This document shows positions 12,840-22,703 of a stretch of 64,000 nucleotides of DNA, piece after piece (within the stretch, counting starts at the first letter, position 1; the number at the start of each line of letters is the position of its first letter). The notes under the pieces were generated by a model. That model ran no database searches. It worked only from the letters and a program-made list of their open reading frames with translations, and had not been told where the DNA came from. This DNA is from Spirogloea muscicola (taxonomy: Eukaryota > Streptophyta > Zygnematophyceae > Spirogloeales > Spirogloeaceae), in contig WELB01000168.1 in assembly GCA_009602725.1 (NCBI GenBank), positions 196,307-260,306 on the forward strand. Reading direction: 5' to 3'. The translations under genes were made by a program, and so were the position numbers.

Positions 12840-13201
12840 AGATGCATACATGAAAGAAGAGATAAGGGCTGAAAGAAGAATTGCTCGCCCATAGAGAAGA
12901 AGGGCTGGCAAAGCCAGCTCAAAAAGAATGGACAATGTCCAAAGCCAAAAAAAAGAGGTGCCGAAAAAGGACTACACTACCAAACACGACAACGCACTAG
13001 GGAAGCTCAGTACCCTCGAGTGAGCAACATGAAGTCGGAGTAGCTCGTTGCAGGAAAGGAGGCACTCCGCCGAGACCCAGAGGTAGCGGCCAGAGCATGT
13101 CCTGCATGCGTGTGGACGGCGTGGGCAAGGGATTGTGAAAGGGCCGGATGACGCCAATAACAGTATTCTAGTCTCCAAGACGTCGGCAAGTGGGCTCTCA
13201 A
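12840..13201 (-). mobile_element. LINE-B C-terminus plus 3' tail
   Basis: The minus-strand frame 13201-13007 ends SYSDFMLLTRGY and is followed on the minus strand by the LINE-B tail (inverted GGGGCTGG repeat, 12975-12870). Only the last 65 codons survive. Confidence 0.6.
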
Positions 13202-13229
13202 TATCCTCTAGTCACTAAGGAGTGGGGGG

Positions 13230-13370
13230 ATAGGAAGGCACAGTGTATTAGAAAGAAATGTTGGCCAAATGGCCAGGTACAAAGGCAAGCACATCTAAAA
13301 ATCTACATAACCTACAGCAGATTGACCCGCTCAATAACCACGGGTCAAAACATAAAGATATAGAGAGAGA
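13230..13370 (-). repeat. LINE-A 3' tail copy
   Basis: Near-identical to 11270-11390, including AAGGCAAGCACATCTAAA and the CCGTGGTTATTGAG equivalent of the terminal RGY-stop. No coding sequence is attached on the 5' side. Confidence 0.65.
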
Positions 13371-13415
13371 TGGCGCGCGGGGCGCATGAAATGAAATGGA
13401 GGCCAATTCAACCGG
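13362..13415 (+). repeat. 107-bp element, 3'-truncated copy
   Basis: AGAGAGATGGCGCGCGGGG continuing to GAGGCCAATTCAA, then an abrupt switch to LINE-B coding sequence. Homology is to 21016-21122. Confidence 0.55.
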
Positions 13416-14340
13416 CTCCTGGGACTACCGCCTCCATGTCTCCAGGGCGTGCGTCAGTGTGTATGCGGCGAGCGAGGGGCCGAGTCTGGGGAGCAGGCCG
13501 CTCATGTTCTGCGCTGCGCCCACGGCGGCGAGCGTGACAGCGGCCCACGACCGCCTCCGCGATGCGAGGCATGGCATCCTGTTGGAGGCTGGCTTCTCCG
13601 TGGCAGCGGAGCACGCCGGCATCATGCCGATCCAGGAAAGGGCCGACGGTCTCCACGCCCGGCGTGTAGACCTAGTGGCCACCCCACAGGCCGGCGGGCC
13701 ACGTCTTCTCCTGGACGTGGTGACCATTGATGCCTACGACCGTTCACACCCAGCCCAATGTGCCACCAAGGCTGGGTATGCGGTCGCCTGCGCTGCTCGG
13801 GCTGAAGAGCTGAAGTACGCAGACCATCCGCGGGAAGAGAGAGAAGGCGCGCGGGGCGCATGAATTGAAAGGGAGGCCAATTCAAGCCAATACATTGGGA
13901 AGACGAGTTCTTCCTGTTGGCCTTTGATACCCATGGGGCGCTGGGCGCTCGGTGGCTCGAGCTGCTCACCCAGCTCGCCCGCCACATCATCGCCCGTCGC
14001 TTCCATGGGGAGCCGGTAGACTTTCCTGCAGCCGGGTCGCTGGCGCAAGTGTATCGAATGCGCCTGGCCGTCTCGCTGCAGAGGTCTATGGCCCGGGCGT
14101 TGCACCTTCGTGCCGGCAGAGCCCTCGCTGCTGCCTCTGGCTCTGGCCAGGGGACCTACCCACTTCAACGAGCTTAGCATCTCCAACCTGCGGCTGCTTA
14201 GCAGAGGTTACTGAGTGATTCGTAGCTGCTTTGTTTCTGTTTCTTAGCGCTTCCCCTGGCCCCCTTCTCGTACTCTGTTCATTCTTTTTCGGGCTGGTGT
14301 TTGCAGCCCCTATTCTCAATGGGCGAGCACTTTCTTCTTA
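13416..14340 (+). mobile_element. LINE-B C-terminal part and tail, interrupted by a 59-bp insertion
   Basis: The plus strand encodes the end of a LINE-B protein: AAHDRLRDARHGILLEAGF, RRVDLVATPQAGGPRLLLDV, then DTHGALGARWLELLTQLAR and LHLRAGRALAAASGSGQG, ending SNLRLLSRGY with TGA at about 14212. The zinc-knuckle part (CVCGERGAESGEQAAHVLRC) is in a different frame, so a frameshift lies near 13530. At 13838 the frame is broken by a 59-bp repeat flanked by a GGGAAG duplication. The paralogous copy at 63884-64000 lacks it. The 3' tail (14213-14340) is the source of the repeats at 2580, 21130, 28100 and 63510. Confidence 0.75.
13838..13896 (+). mobile_element. 59-bp insertion with 6-bp target-site duplication
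   Basis: The element starts AGAGAGAAGGCGCGCGGGG and ends AATACATT. It is flanked by GGGAAG at 13832-13837 and 13897-13902. The uninterrupted LINE-B paralogue reads straight through on the minus strand near 63935 (CGCGGGAAGACGAG), which proves the insertion and its edges. It corresponds to the left half of the 107-bp family. Confidence 0.85.
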
Positions 14341-14389
14341 ATTCAAGCCGATACATTGGTCAGGGGAAAATGGAAATAGTAGTGGGCCG

Positions 14390-14990
14390 AGGCCTGACTT
14401 GTGAGTGGGACCAGTGACGGCCAGAGAGAGGCACAGCCCTGCTGCTGCCTGCTGCCGCAGCCGCCGCCACAGCTCTGCTGCTGCCGCCTGCCCGCTACCG
14501 CAGCTCGTCGCTGCGGGCCTCGCCGGCTCTCTGTAAGTGCTATGGCTGCGCCCCTTGTGGGGACAGCTGCTAAGCCGCTGACCCCCAGTGAAGTCTCCGC
14601 TTCTGGCGGTGCCTCAGGGTAAGACGCTGCGCTGTGTGCGCGTGAATGCCCTGTGTGCGCGGGCATTCTGTAGAAGGGTTGTCCCTACACCTCCTATGTC
14701 TCCACGAGGACGTGATGACCCCCTCTTGTGCGTATAGGGGTGGGTTTGTCGTGGGTTTGTCACATTGGTATCAGAGGTGTCCTTGCATCTGGCTAGCCTC
14801 GTATCCTTGTTACGGTATGGCTGACAACGCAAGGTTCCTTCTGATGCTCTGGCAGTGACTAGTCTCTTGTGACTTGAGATTCCGATGACAAGTGGCCCTC
14901 CACCCCGGCGGCAGCCGAGATTGCCAAGTCAGTAGTTGGCCTGCGTAATACCTGCGGTCAGTGATTGCCTGTCTGTATGACAAGGAGGTG
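14390..14990 (+). mobile_element. Degenerate copia-type LTR retrotransposon start with tRNA primer-binding site
   Basis: TTGGTATCAGAGG at 14765-14777 matches the classic primer-binding site complementary to the 3' end of initiator methionine tRNA (TGGTATCAGAGC). It directly follows GTCACA, as an LTR ending in CA would. The upstream 370 bases would be the 5' LTR, whose left edge I cannot fix. A short frame from ATG 14818 is soon stopped, so no intact gag follows. Confidence 0.5.
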
Positions 14991-15295
14991 AAAGCGACCG
15001 CCGCTGGGCGTCGAGATCTGGCTATGTGCCAGAGGCTGTCTGGCCATGTGCCAGAGGCTGTCAATACCCCAGTCGTGGCCCCTCCCTCAGCTACTAGTGC
15101 AGCTTTGCGATTTGGGGTATGACTTGCGCGATACCATGATTGCTTTGCTTGCCCGGGGCACCAGCTTGCTCAGCAACAATGTGGTGGTATTGTCTCAGCG
15201 GTGTGTCTTGCCCGCCACTGACTTGATCCCTCAGTGTGTTGGTGTAAAGGCAGCTGACTCGACTTGTTGTCAAGGAGTATGTACGCTGATGTCAG

Positions 15296-15640
15296 TTGTT
15301 GTTGATGAAATGCAGTAAGATGGCCGCCAAACATCATGTGCAACGCCTCAAGCCTCTTACATCACTTGGCAGTATTGTCCCAATTGGACAGAATCATATT
15401 TGAAACTGTGACATCCCTGGACAAGTTCATCGAGCAGGCGCGCCAGTCTCCTTGTTTTCTACAAGAAAGACTGGCGCGCCTGCTCGATAAACTTCTCCAG
15501 GGATGTCGCTGCTTCAAGTGTGATCTTGTCCAACTGGGACAATACTGCCACGTGGTGCGGAAGACCCACCTTGCAGCATTGTGCTTGATCTTGGCGTCCA
15601 TTTTCTTGCATTCCATCAATACAAAATACCAAATGAAATT
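15296..15640. repeat. Foldback (inverted repeat) of retroelement gag-like sequence
   Basis: Two arms face each other around a loop at about 15450-15467. The inner 18 bases are perfect (15432-15449 and 15468-15485, GAGCAGGCGCGCCAGTCT and its complement). The arms extend with mismatches to at least 15365 and 15552, and more weakly to about 15300 and 15640. On the minus strand the right arm reads AVLSQLDKITLEAATSLEKF, a gag-like peptide that also occurs at 55380-55450. Transcription would give a hairpin of roughly 85-150 bp per arm. Confidence 0.75.
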
Positions 15641-15769
15641 CGCGTACACTCCTCGAAATCATCGCCCCGAAGCTGCGGGGACCGTTGGTACCTCGAAACG
15701 GTAGCTACATACATGTAAGGCTACCGGCAACGTTGGTACTCCCAAACGAAGGGAACATTACACATGCGC

Positions 15770-15815
15770 ACCTTACCTTTCATGCGCACCGCGCGCCTTT
15801 CTCTCTCTTGCAGCC
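15770..15815 (-). repeat. 107-bp element, left end only
   Basis: The complement of TTTCATGCGCACCGCGCGCC followed by TTTCTCTCTCTT equals the AGAGAGAAGGCGCGCGG start of the family with minor changes. Confidence 0.5.
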
Positions 15816-15989
15816 CCTTCAGGCAGCTGCGATCTACGGCTGCTCACTAGGAGATATTGAGCACCCAGTGGTCAGTTGAGGCACTGTGTGAAGTAGCGCT
15901 TTTCTGGCCCCTTCAACTGTTGTTCAATCTTTTTCTGGGCTGGCCAACCACGGCCATCACCCTTTTGCTGGAAGATTTTTCGCCACTCT

Positions 15990-16340
15990 GCTGGCGACGA
16001 GTTTGTCGCGCTTGCAGTCTCTGTCCACGGGGCTTTGGGCCCTCGCTGTTTGACCTTACTCCGGCAGCTTGCGCGGCGTGCTGTAATCCGCCGTCAAGGG
16101 CAGCAGAGCGAGCAACTCGGTTCCAACGCTGTCGGGCGCTTGCTCGGGTGGACAGAATGCGCCTTGCCATCTCCCTGCGGCGTTCCTTGGAATTTGCCAA
16201 GCACTTAAGCAGCCGCAGGCCAGAGAATCTGGTAGTCTCTGGGTAGCGGGTCCCCTGTCTACAGCCAGAGGCTGCAGCCAAAGCGCGACCAGCACGCAGC
16301 TGAAGCGCGTACGCCATTGAGCACTGCAGCGATAATAACA
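15990..16340. mobile_element. Two LINE C-terminal fragments, tail to tail
   Basis: On the plus strand VDRMRLAISLRRSLEFAKHL (about 16150-16210) resembles the LINE-B segment VYRMRLAVSLQRSMARALHL. On the minus strand MRLLLSLQCSMAYALQLRAG and RALAAASGCRQG (about 16340-16240) is a second copy in the opposite orientation. Each is under 250 bp and neither is complete. Confidence 0.5.
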
Positions 16341-16455
16341 GGCGCATGCATCTCTTGTACCTCCACAGTAGCTCTTGTGATATAAGTTGTGATATAAGCA
16401 GCCGCATCCTCCGAAGAACCCCCGTGGCAGCAACAGGAGTAGCAGCAGGGCTGCA

Positions 16456-18582
16456 GTGCACTCGCCCGCGCCAGCTCTGCGCCAGTGCCACAGCCTCCTA
16501 GCCCGCACTCCTCCGCAGCCAGCCTCCATGGCAGAGGCCTGCGGCTGGCCGATTGCGGCGGCCCAGGCGGCGGCGGCGTCCGAGGCGCTGGGCCCATGCA
16601 CGCGGCCAGGCGCAGCCTCTCCCGCCGGCTGGCCTGGCGAAGCACTGGAATGCCAGGCGACGGTGTTGGCAATGGCGGCAGCTGCGACGGCGCGGGGAAA
16701 GGCCATGCTGGCGCGGCGCATCCGGCGCCGAGAGGCCGTGAAGACGGAGGCTCATGGAGGCCATGGCCACGGCTTGCCCCAGCTGCGGCAATTGGCTCAG
16801 CCAGGCCCGTGCCATGTCAGGCAGCGGCCAAGGCTCGTGTGCCTGGATGATAGGGCCGGCGCACGGAGCAGCTCGGCCGCCACGGCCGACGAGGCTACCG
16901 AAGCCTCGGTCGCGGCAGCCGCAGGCTTCGTTCTGGAGGCGGCCGACGTAGCACGCCTGCGCTCGGCCTTGGATCTCTCAGAAGGTGACGGCAGACGCCA
17001 CACTGACGATGGCCCTGGCACTTGCCGGCTGCTGGCCACCAGCATGGGCGATCGCACGAAACTGAAGCCGATGCTGGTGTGGCGCCTCCGCAGAGGAGCT
17101 TCTGACCAGCCTGGTGGTGCCGGTGCGGGCCCTGGCGCTGGCGCCCATCTCCCGCTTCCACGTGGGCGCCGTGGCGCTCGGCGTCAGCGGCCGCGTCTTC
17201 GCCGGCGTCAACCTCGAGTTCCCAGGCCTGCCGCTGCACCACTCGGTGCACGCTGAGCAGTTTCTGGTCGCCAATGCTGCGCAGCACGGCGAGCGGCAGC
17301 TCTGCCTGATTGCTGGTAAGAGACTGACGTTCTGATTGCTCGACCGACGACCACTGCCAGAATCTCGTTGGCCAATCTTGCGGCTGGGTCTTAGACCGAT
17401 TCGTCGCGGCGATGCCGCGCCTTGTTGAGGTGTCAGTGTCGGCGGCGCCCTGCGGCCACTGCCGGCAATTCCTTCAGGAGCTGCGGAAGGCAGGGGAGCT
17501 TCCCATCCTCATCGCCGATGGTGGTGCAGCCGAGGTCAGCATGCTGAAGGACCTGCTGCCTCACCGGTGAGACTCAGTCCTTGACACCATGACGCTTGTG
17601 TACTGCTATTGGGACCTCCTTCCCTGTGGATGCACATCAGCCAGGAAGATCTTACGCTCTCCTTGAAGGCTCAGCATCCCATACTCTTGAATTCCTGACT
17701 GCAACCTTGGTGCTGTCTCTGACCTTAGGTTCGGGCCTCACGACCTGCTGGAGGACGACTTTCCGCTGCTGCTGGAGCCACAGAGCCACAGCTTGGAGCT
17801 CAGTCTGCCGGCTGGCCAGGCGCTCGGCGGCAACGGCGGGGCAGCCATGCCTGCTGCCCGTGAGAGGCTGTTGCAGGCCGCGCTGATGGCTGCGAGGTCG
17901 GCCTACGCGCCTTACAGGTACATGCCCCTTCATCTCATTGCCACCATGCTGCCGGCGCGCCAGTGCTCGTGAACTGTAGACTTATTCTTCCTTGTGATGC
18001 TGCGGACAGCCTGGAGCCCTGAAGCCTGGACTCCCCCTGAAGCCTAAACTCTGTAGCCGCAGCAGAGTGCCTGACTCTCAATATAAGGCCCGGTGTGCAG
18101 CGGTTGCCCATCTGGGCTTGCGCTCGTGACCACCAATGGCGCCATCTTCAGTGGGGCGTACATGGAGTCTGCCGCCTACAATCCGAGCCTCTCCCCATTG
18201 CAGGTCAATAACGGCCTTCCTTTTGGCCCTTGTGTACCAATATACCCTGTTGCGTCTGAAACCCCGTACTGTGACTGGCTTTTTTAAAACTCAGTCTTGA
18301 GCATTTTACACACAAATCTGGAACACCTTCGTGTTGACATGGCAAAATGCAATGCATGACTTCATAACCGTGCGACTGTCCTTGCAGGCTGCGCTGGTAG
18401 CGCTGGTATCGCAAGGAAGGACCCATTACAGCGATATTACAGAGGCAGTCCTGGTAGAAAAGAGCGGTGCCACAGTCGCTCAGGCCGCCTCCGTGCAGCT
18501 GGCGCTTGCAAAAATTGCGCCGGGGGCCATGCTGACCGTGTACCAGACCTCACAGTCGAACGACAGCGCGAGTGGCACCTGA
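16456..18582 (+). CDS. CDA: Cytidine deaminase, plant-type double-domain
   Basis: Six exons close in phase: first exon ending 16984, then 17094-17315, 17437-17566, 17729-17917, 18101-18203, 18388-18582. After an Ala-rich N-terminus, [15 protein letters not shown] begins the conserved protein. The zinc site is complete: [11 protein letters not shown] (His and catalytic Glu) and [13 protein letters not shown] (two Cys). A second, degenerate CDA half follows ([37 protein letters not shown]), as in Arabidopsis CDA1 and E. coli CDA. It hydrolyses cytidine or deoxycytidine to uridine in pyrimidine salvage. The start is uncertain: 16456 and 16528 are both in frame, and the long leader could be a transit peptide or partly upstream sequence. 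Confidence 0.85.
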
Positions 18583-20560
18583 GCTGGGCCCAACCAGAAG
18601 CTGGACAGCACGGCACTGGTGCCCGGTGATGCCAGGCCGAGCAGGTCAGCAAGGGCGCCGGACGTAACCTAGCTGGTATGTGATGTTTGCCTCTAATGGC
18701 AAGCATCACTATGCAACTGGACAGGACGCTGCGCAAATGGCACAGCACGCCACTTCAGTAAGGCAAAGACAATGTTGAACTATGTATAGCTTGTGCAGAC
18801 AACGTCCAGGGCCAAATAAATTCAGACCAAAGGTGGATTGTGCAGAGTAGCCATCATATACAGCAGGAGCCTTTCCTTTGGCGAGTATTGGTGTAGAGTA
18901 TGCGCAAGCTTATGCTTGCATGCCCTTTCATTGAGAGGATAGTCTAAGCCTTTTCTTAGGACATTCTTTTATGAATAAAGCCACCTGCAGCAACAACCAC
19001 ATGACAAGGTCGCAGAAGACCACCTTCAATAGTGCACTCATCGAAGTTGCCAAGGCCAGATTTATGTGTCATGATGTTGTATGTGTGCTTGCAGGATATG
19101 AATTCTAATGTCCCCACCGTAAGCAATCGTGTGAAGCGACGGCAAGGCAAGCCCGGTGGTTTTGGGTGTGAAACCATGAGGCCACGGTGTGCATCGTCCT
19201 TAGAAGGTGCTGCAGAAGGGAGGCGTTTGCCTATATGTCCTCCAGATGAAGATACTGTATGGTTGGCATCAGAGCATACAGGTGAAGTGAAGCAAGCCTG
19301 GCTCTGCCCACCGATTTCCCACAGAAGCTGGATCCATGTTGGCTTTGTTTCCAAGGGCTGGCGACCTTTCCAAGTGCATTCACATCTTGTCTTGGATAGC
19401 CGCCGTTGCTGCCGCAGCTTCTCGCCTTTCCCAATCGGATCCCACAGCTGGCCCATGTTCCTCTGCATTGGACGAGTGACCTACTCCGTCTAGGCGGTAC
19501 AAGACACGGATCGGCTCATGGCGGCAGACGCAAATCACACTACAAGCGGCTCAGCCTGCACCCATGCTGCAGCCATGGCTAGGGCATGGGAGCAGGCACA
19601 GTCGGCTGCAGTGGGGAATTTGTCCAATGTGAACCACATTCCACAGGGAGTGCTCCGACGGCTCCCTGGGCTTAATCAGATGATGTCTCAAGCCCGACTC
19701 GCTGACTCACCACATCATCATAATGACCAAAAATGTGTAACGGGCTGGTGGACTATGTACGAATAGAAGTGCCGTGATACACACGCAACTCAGGCTCGTA
19801 AGTATCAGGTCGGTCTGCTTGCACACTTAAGTACACTTAAGTACAAGCATTATCAGTGCCAGTGCCATCGTAACCTCAGTCCCGAGGCTGTTGACAACAT
19901 AGCTTGGGGACTTACAGCGGATTGCTCGAAGCTACTACACGGTTATGCAGTAATACCAGCACAATCGAGCTCATGTGTGGAGCATTGCACCTGTGCTTAG
20001 CCAAGGACGTCGTGCAGGACTCCCTACTTGCCAAGTAGTCTCAATATATCATACAAGAACAATAAAGAGAGGCGTATAGGCGTAAATAGTAAGAGAGGCT
20101 CCACAGCTGCCCAAGCAGAAGGAGCCAGCCGTAGCGCGTACATTGTAAGACTTGCTTGCCCCAACGAAGCCATGCCCTGTAAGGACCCAGAGCCTGTCGA
20201 ACGCCTACCCAAGCCTGTGGGAGGATCTTTACTCGTCTCAATGATGGGAGAATGGAAGTACCGGTTGCCGAAAGTTCAGGCTCTGCCTCAGGCTCTGCCT
20301 CAAACGTTGTGCTAAGTTGTATTAGGCAGCCGATGGTGGTTCGACAAGATATGCTCTGTGCACAATAACAGCATTCACAGCAAGTCCCCTGCACAACGCG
20401 TGCAGATTCATGCGTGCGTGCAGGTTTATCAGGTATATCATATCTAAGCTATTGCTTGCAGTAGCAGATCCCGAGGTTCAAGGGAAGGCCTACATATCAC
20501 TGTCTTGTGTAGTTTAAGTTAGTTGCAAGCAGTAGACCCGCTAACTGGAGCTTCAAAAGG
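18583..20560. other. Intergenic region, no confident gene
   Basis: It should hold the CDA 3' UTR. The only long frame is 18956-19468 (-), 170 codons without introns and without a recognised domain. It overlaps a 153-codon antisense frame, so I leave it uncalled here and list it as a finding. No known repeat copy was seen. Confidence 0.4.
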
Positions 20561-20569
20561 TAAGGTGTG

Positions 20570-20760
20570 GACGTGGGCTGCCAGGTGCTTCGTTCAGTTT
20601 CTTCTATATCACGGCAAGGCAAGTATAGGATCAGCTCTTCCAATGTCAAGCAATGGCTGTGAGAGGCCAGCCCAAGAAGGGAGGGTCGGAAGGTGCAAAA
20701 ACAACGAAACATCCAAGCAAATAAATTGGCACTGATTGTGAATGAGCGTCGTACATCCGA
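20570..20760 (-). repeat. LINE tail-like fragment
   Basis: GGCTGTGAGAGGCCAGCCCA at about 20652 also occurs, with variation, near 528 and at 51160. It appears to be part of another LINE 3' region. No coding sequence is attached. Confidence 0.4.
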
Positions 20761-21015
20761 CTGGCGTCACAAGCAGGCATGCAGGTGGAGAAACATGGCG
20801 ATTTGTGGCGATGGGGGCTCAGAGGGAGCGGGCGGCCCGGTGCAGGGCTCTGCTGGCGCTGAACTCGCCTGTCGCCGCATGGCGGGCAACCTACACCAGC
20901 GAGGGTGAAGGCGCGCTCGCACGCGGGGGGGGGGGAGGGGGGTGGGCGACGGTGAGACGGGCCACAGCCGGGCGCGGGGCTCAGGCGGGGCCGGGTGGAC
21001 CGTTGCCGCTTGAAG

Positions 21016-21122
21016 AGAGAAGGCGCGCGGGGCGCATGAATTGAAAGGGAGGCCAATTCAAGCCAATACATTGTTCAGGCAGAGTCGAGTGCAGACTAAA
21101 CAATGCTACATAATACGGAGAC
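21016..21122 (+). mobile_element. 107-bp element, full-length reference copy with 7-bp target duplication
   Basis: It runs from AGAGAGAAGGCGCGCGGGG through GAGGCCAATTCAAGCC and TTGTTCAGGCAGAGTC to TACATAATACGGAGAC. The flanks are CTTGAAG at 21009-21015 and at 21123-21129, a direct target-site duplication. There are no terminal inverted repeats, no poly-A tail and no ORF, and no clear pol III A or B box. It abuts the 3' end of a LINE-B tail on its right side. Confidence 0.8.
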
Positions 21123-21124
21123 CT

Positions 21125-21340
21125 TGAAGAAGGAAGTGCTCGGCCTTTGAGGATAGGGGCTGGAAAAGCGAGCCCAACAAAGAATGAACAGAGTACGAGA
21201 AGGGGGCCAGGGGAAGCGCTAAGAAAAACAAGCACACAAAGAAACAAAGCAGCTACGAGTCACTCAGTAACCCCTGCTAAGCAGCCGCAGATCAGAGATG
21301 CTAGGCTCCTGGAAGTGGGTCCTTGGCCAGAGCCAGAGGC
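21125..21340 (-). repeat. LINE-B 3' tail copy
   Basis: Matches the tail at 14125-14340 in inverse orientation over about 200 bases, including CAGAGTACGAGAAGGGGGCC and CCTGCTAAGCAGCCGCAG. No coding sequence is attached. Confidence 0.75.
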
Positions 21341-21679
21341 TTGAAGACATAAAAAGAATCAACTCTTCAATTTTTTCTAAGAAGCGAGACTCTTCCGCTT
21401 CGCTTCGCTTTCTAGCCCCGCCTTTTGCCCTTCAGTCTGTTGGCTCCGCTTGGCGTCCCTTACACGAGCACCGGGCGCGCCTACTCCCCGCTCCACCGCT
21501 CTTAGGCCCCTCTGAACCTTTGTGAATTCTTTTTGGGCTGGCTTTTCGCAGCCCTTGCCCCCATTGGGAGTGCCTACTGGTGCCGTCACAAAGCATCAAG
21601 AAAGGTGGGGGATGATGAACCGTCCCGCGGTGGGGGCGCCGCAGCGGTCCCCACGACAGAGGCCCCACTACCCGTCGTC

Positions 21680-22703
21680 ACATGGAGCAGGCAGAGGAGG
21701 CGCTGCCCACTGGGCCGTCGCCCGGTGGCTCCGGCTCCCCCCCAAGCCGTCGTCCCGCTGGGGAGGCGCAGCTGGAGCAGGCCCCATCTAAGGCAGGCCC
21801 GGCCGCGNGGCGGCGGCGCGCGGCGCGCCTCGCGAGCGGCCGCACGGAGCCAGCGGCGCCGTCGCCCGCCTCTCTTTACGAGGCCTCGTCCCGGGGGATT
21901 GCCTGCTGGCCCTCAGCTCAAGCATGCTGCCGCGCCCGTCGGTGGCCCGGCCGCCGCCGCCGCCTCGCCGGGGGACTTGCCGGCGTCGCGGGCGCCCGGG
22001 ACCAGCTCCTGTGAGCCTCGCTCTCATCTACGGTGAGATGCTGGCGCAGGGCTCTCCGCCTCTCAATCAGACCCCATTCATGCCGTCCCTGCCGTAGCAC
22101 GCCAAGGCGCAGGCTAGGGACCTCAGCATGGCTGCCGCCGTGGCCCGAGCTCTCTCTCTGCCCTCGCAGACTCCCTCCCGTCTGATCGTCGAGGTGTGGT
22201 CACCATGGCCCCCACCATGGTACTACTGTATTCGTGACTGGTCAGGGCCAGCTGATACCTGCCATGTGCGCCTGTCGGGCGCGTGGCAACAGTCAGTGAC
22301 ACGCGTTTTCGCTCATTGTGCTGTGGAGATTGCAGCTCTGTCATGTCCCGCAATGTGTGTTGTCAGCGTGCCGCGCTCGCCGTGTTTGTCAATGCCTCAG
22401 ACAGTCAATGACGTGCCCTATCCGACATACCTCCTGGCACCGGCCACTGCAGAAGCTAGCAAGGCTGCAACTGCTCCGAGTCCACAATGTCAAATGGGCA
22501 CAGCTGCGTGTGCAGGCTAGTGGTCTGTCATTTAAGTCGTCCCTGGCGTTTAGCAGACCATCTCCAAGCAAAGGTTGTTCTGTCTTGGACCTCGTTCCAT
22601 GTAGAGGAGTACAGATGTTGCTGCATGTATGTCACATAGTTACGCGCGAACCTGGTTTTCAGTGCCATGCTGCTTCCACTGATGTATTTGCCTCATGCTG
22701 CAG
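21680..22703 (+). other. GC-rich region that may hold 5' exons of the RING gene
   Basis: GC-rich sequence with a single N at 21808 and frames open on both strands, so coding cannot be decided. A stretch ending KWAQLRVQ (about 22451-22518) resembles the WxYFxV strand of the PPC-like modules in the next gene and could join it in phase. The initiator and signal peptide of that gene were not identified. Confidence 0.35.
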
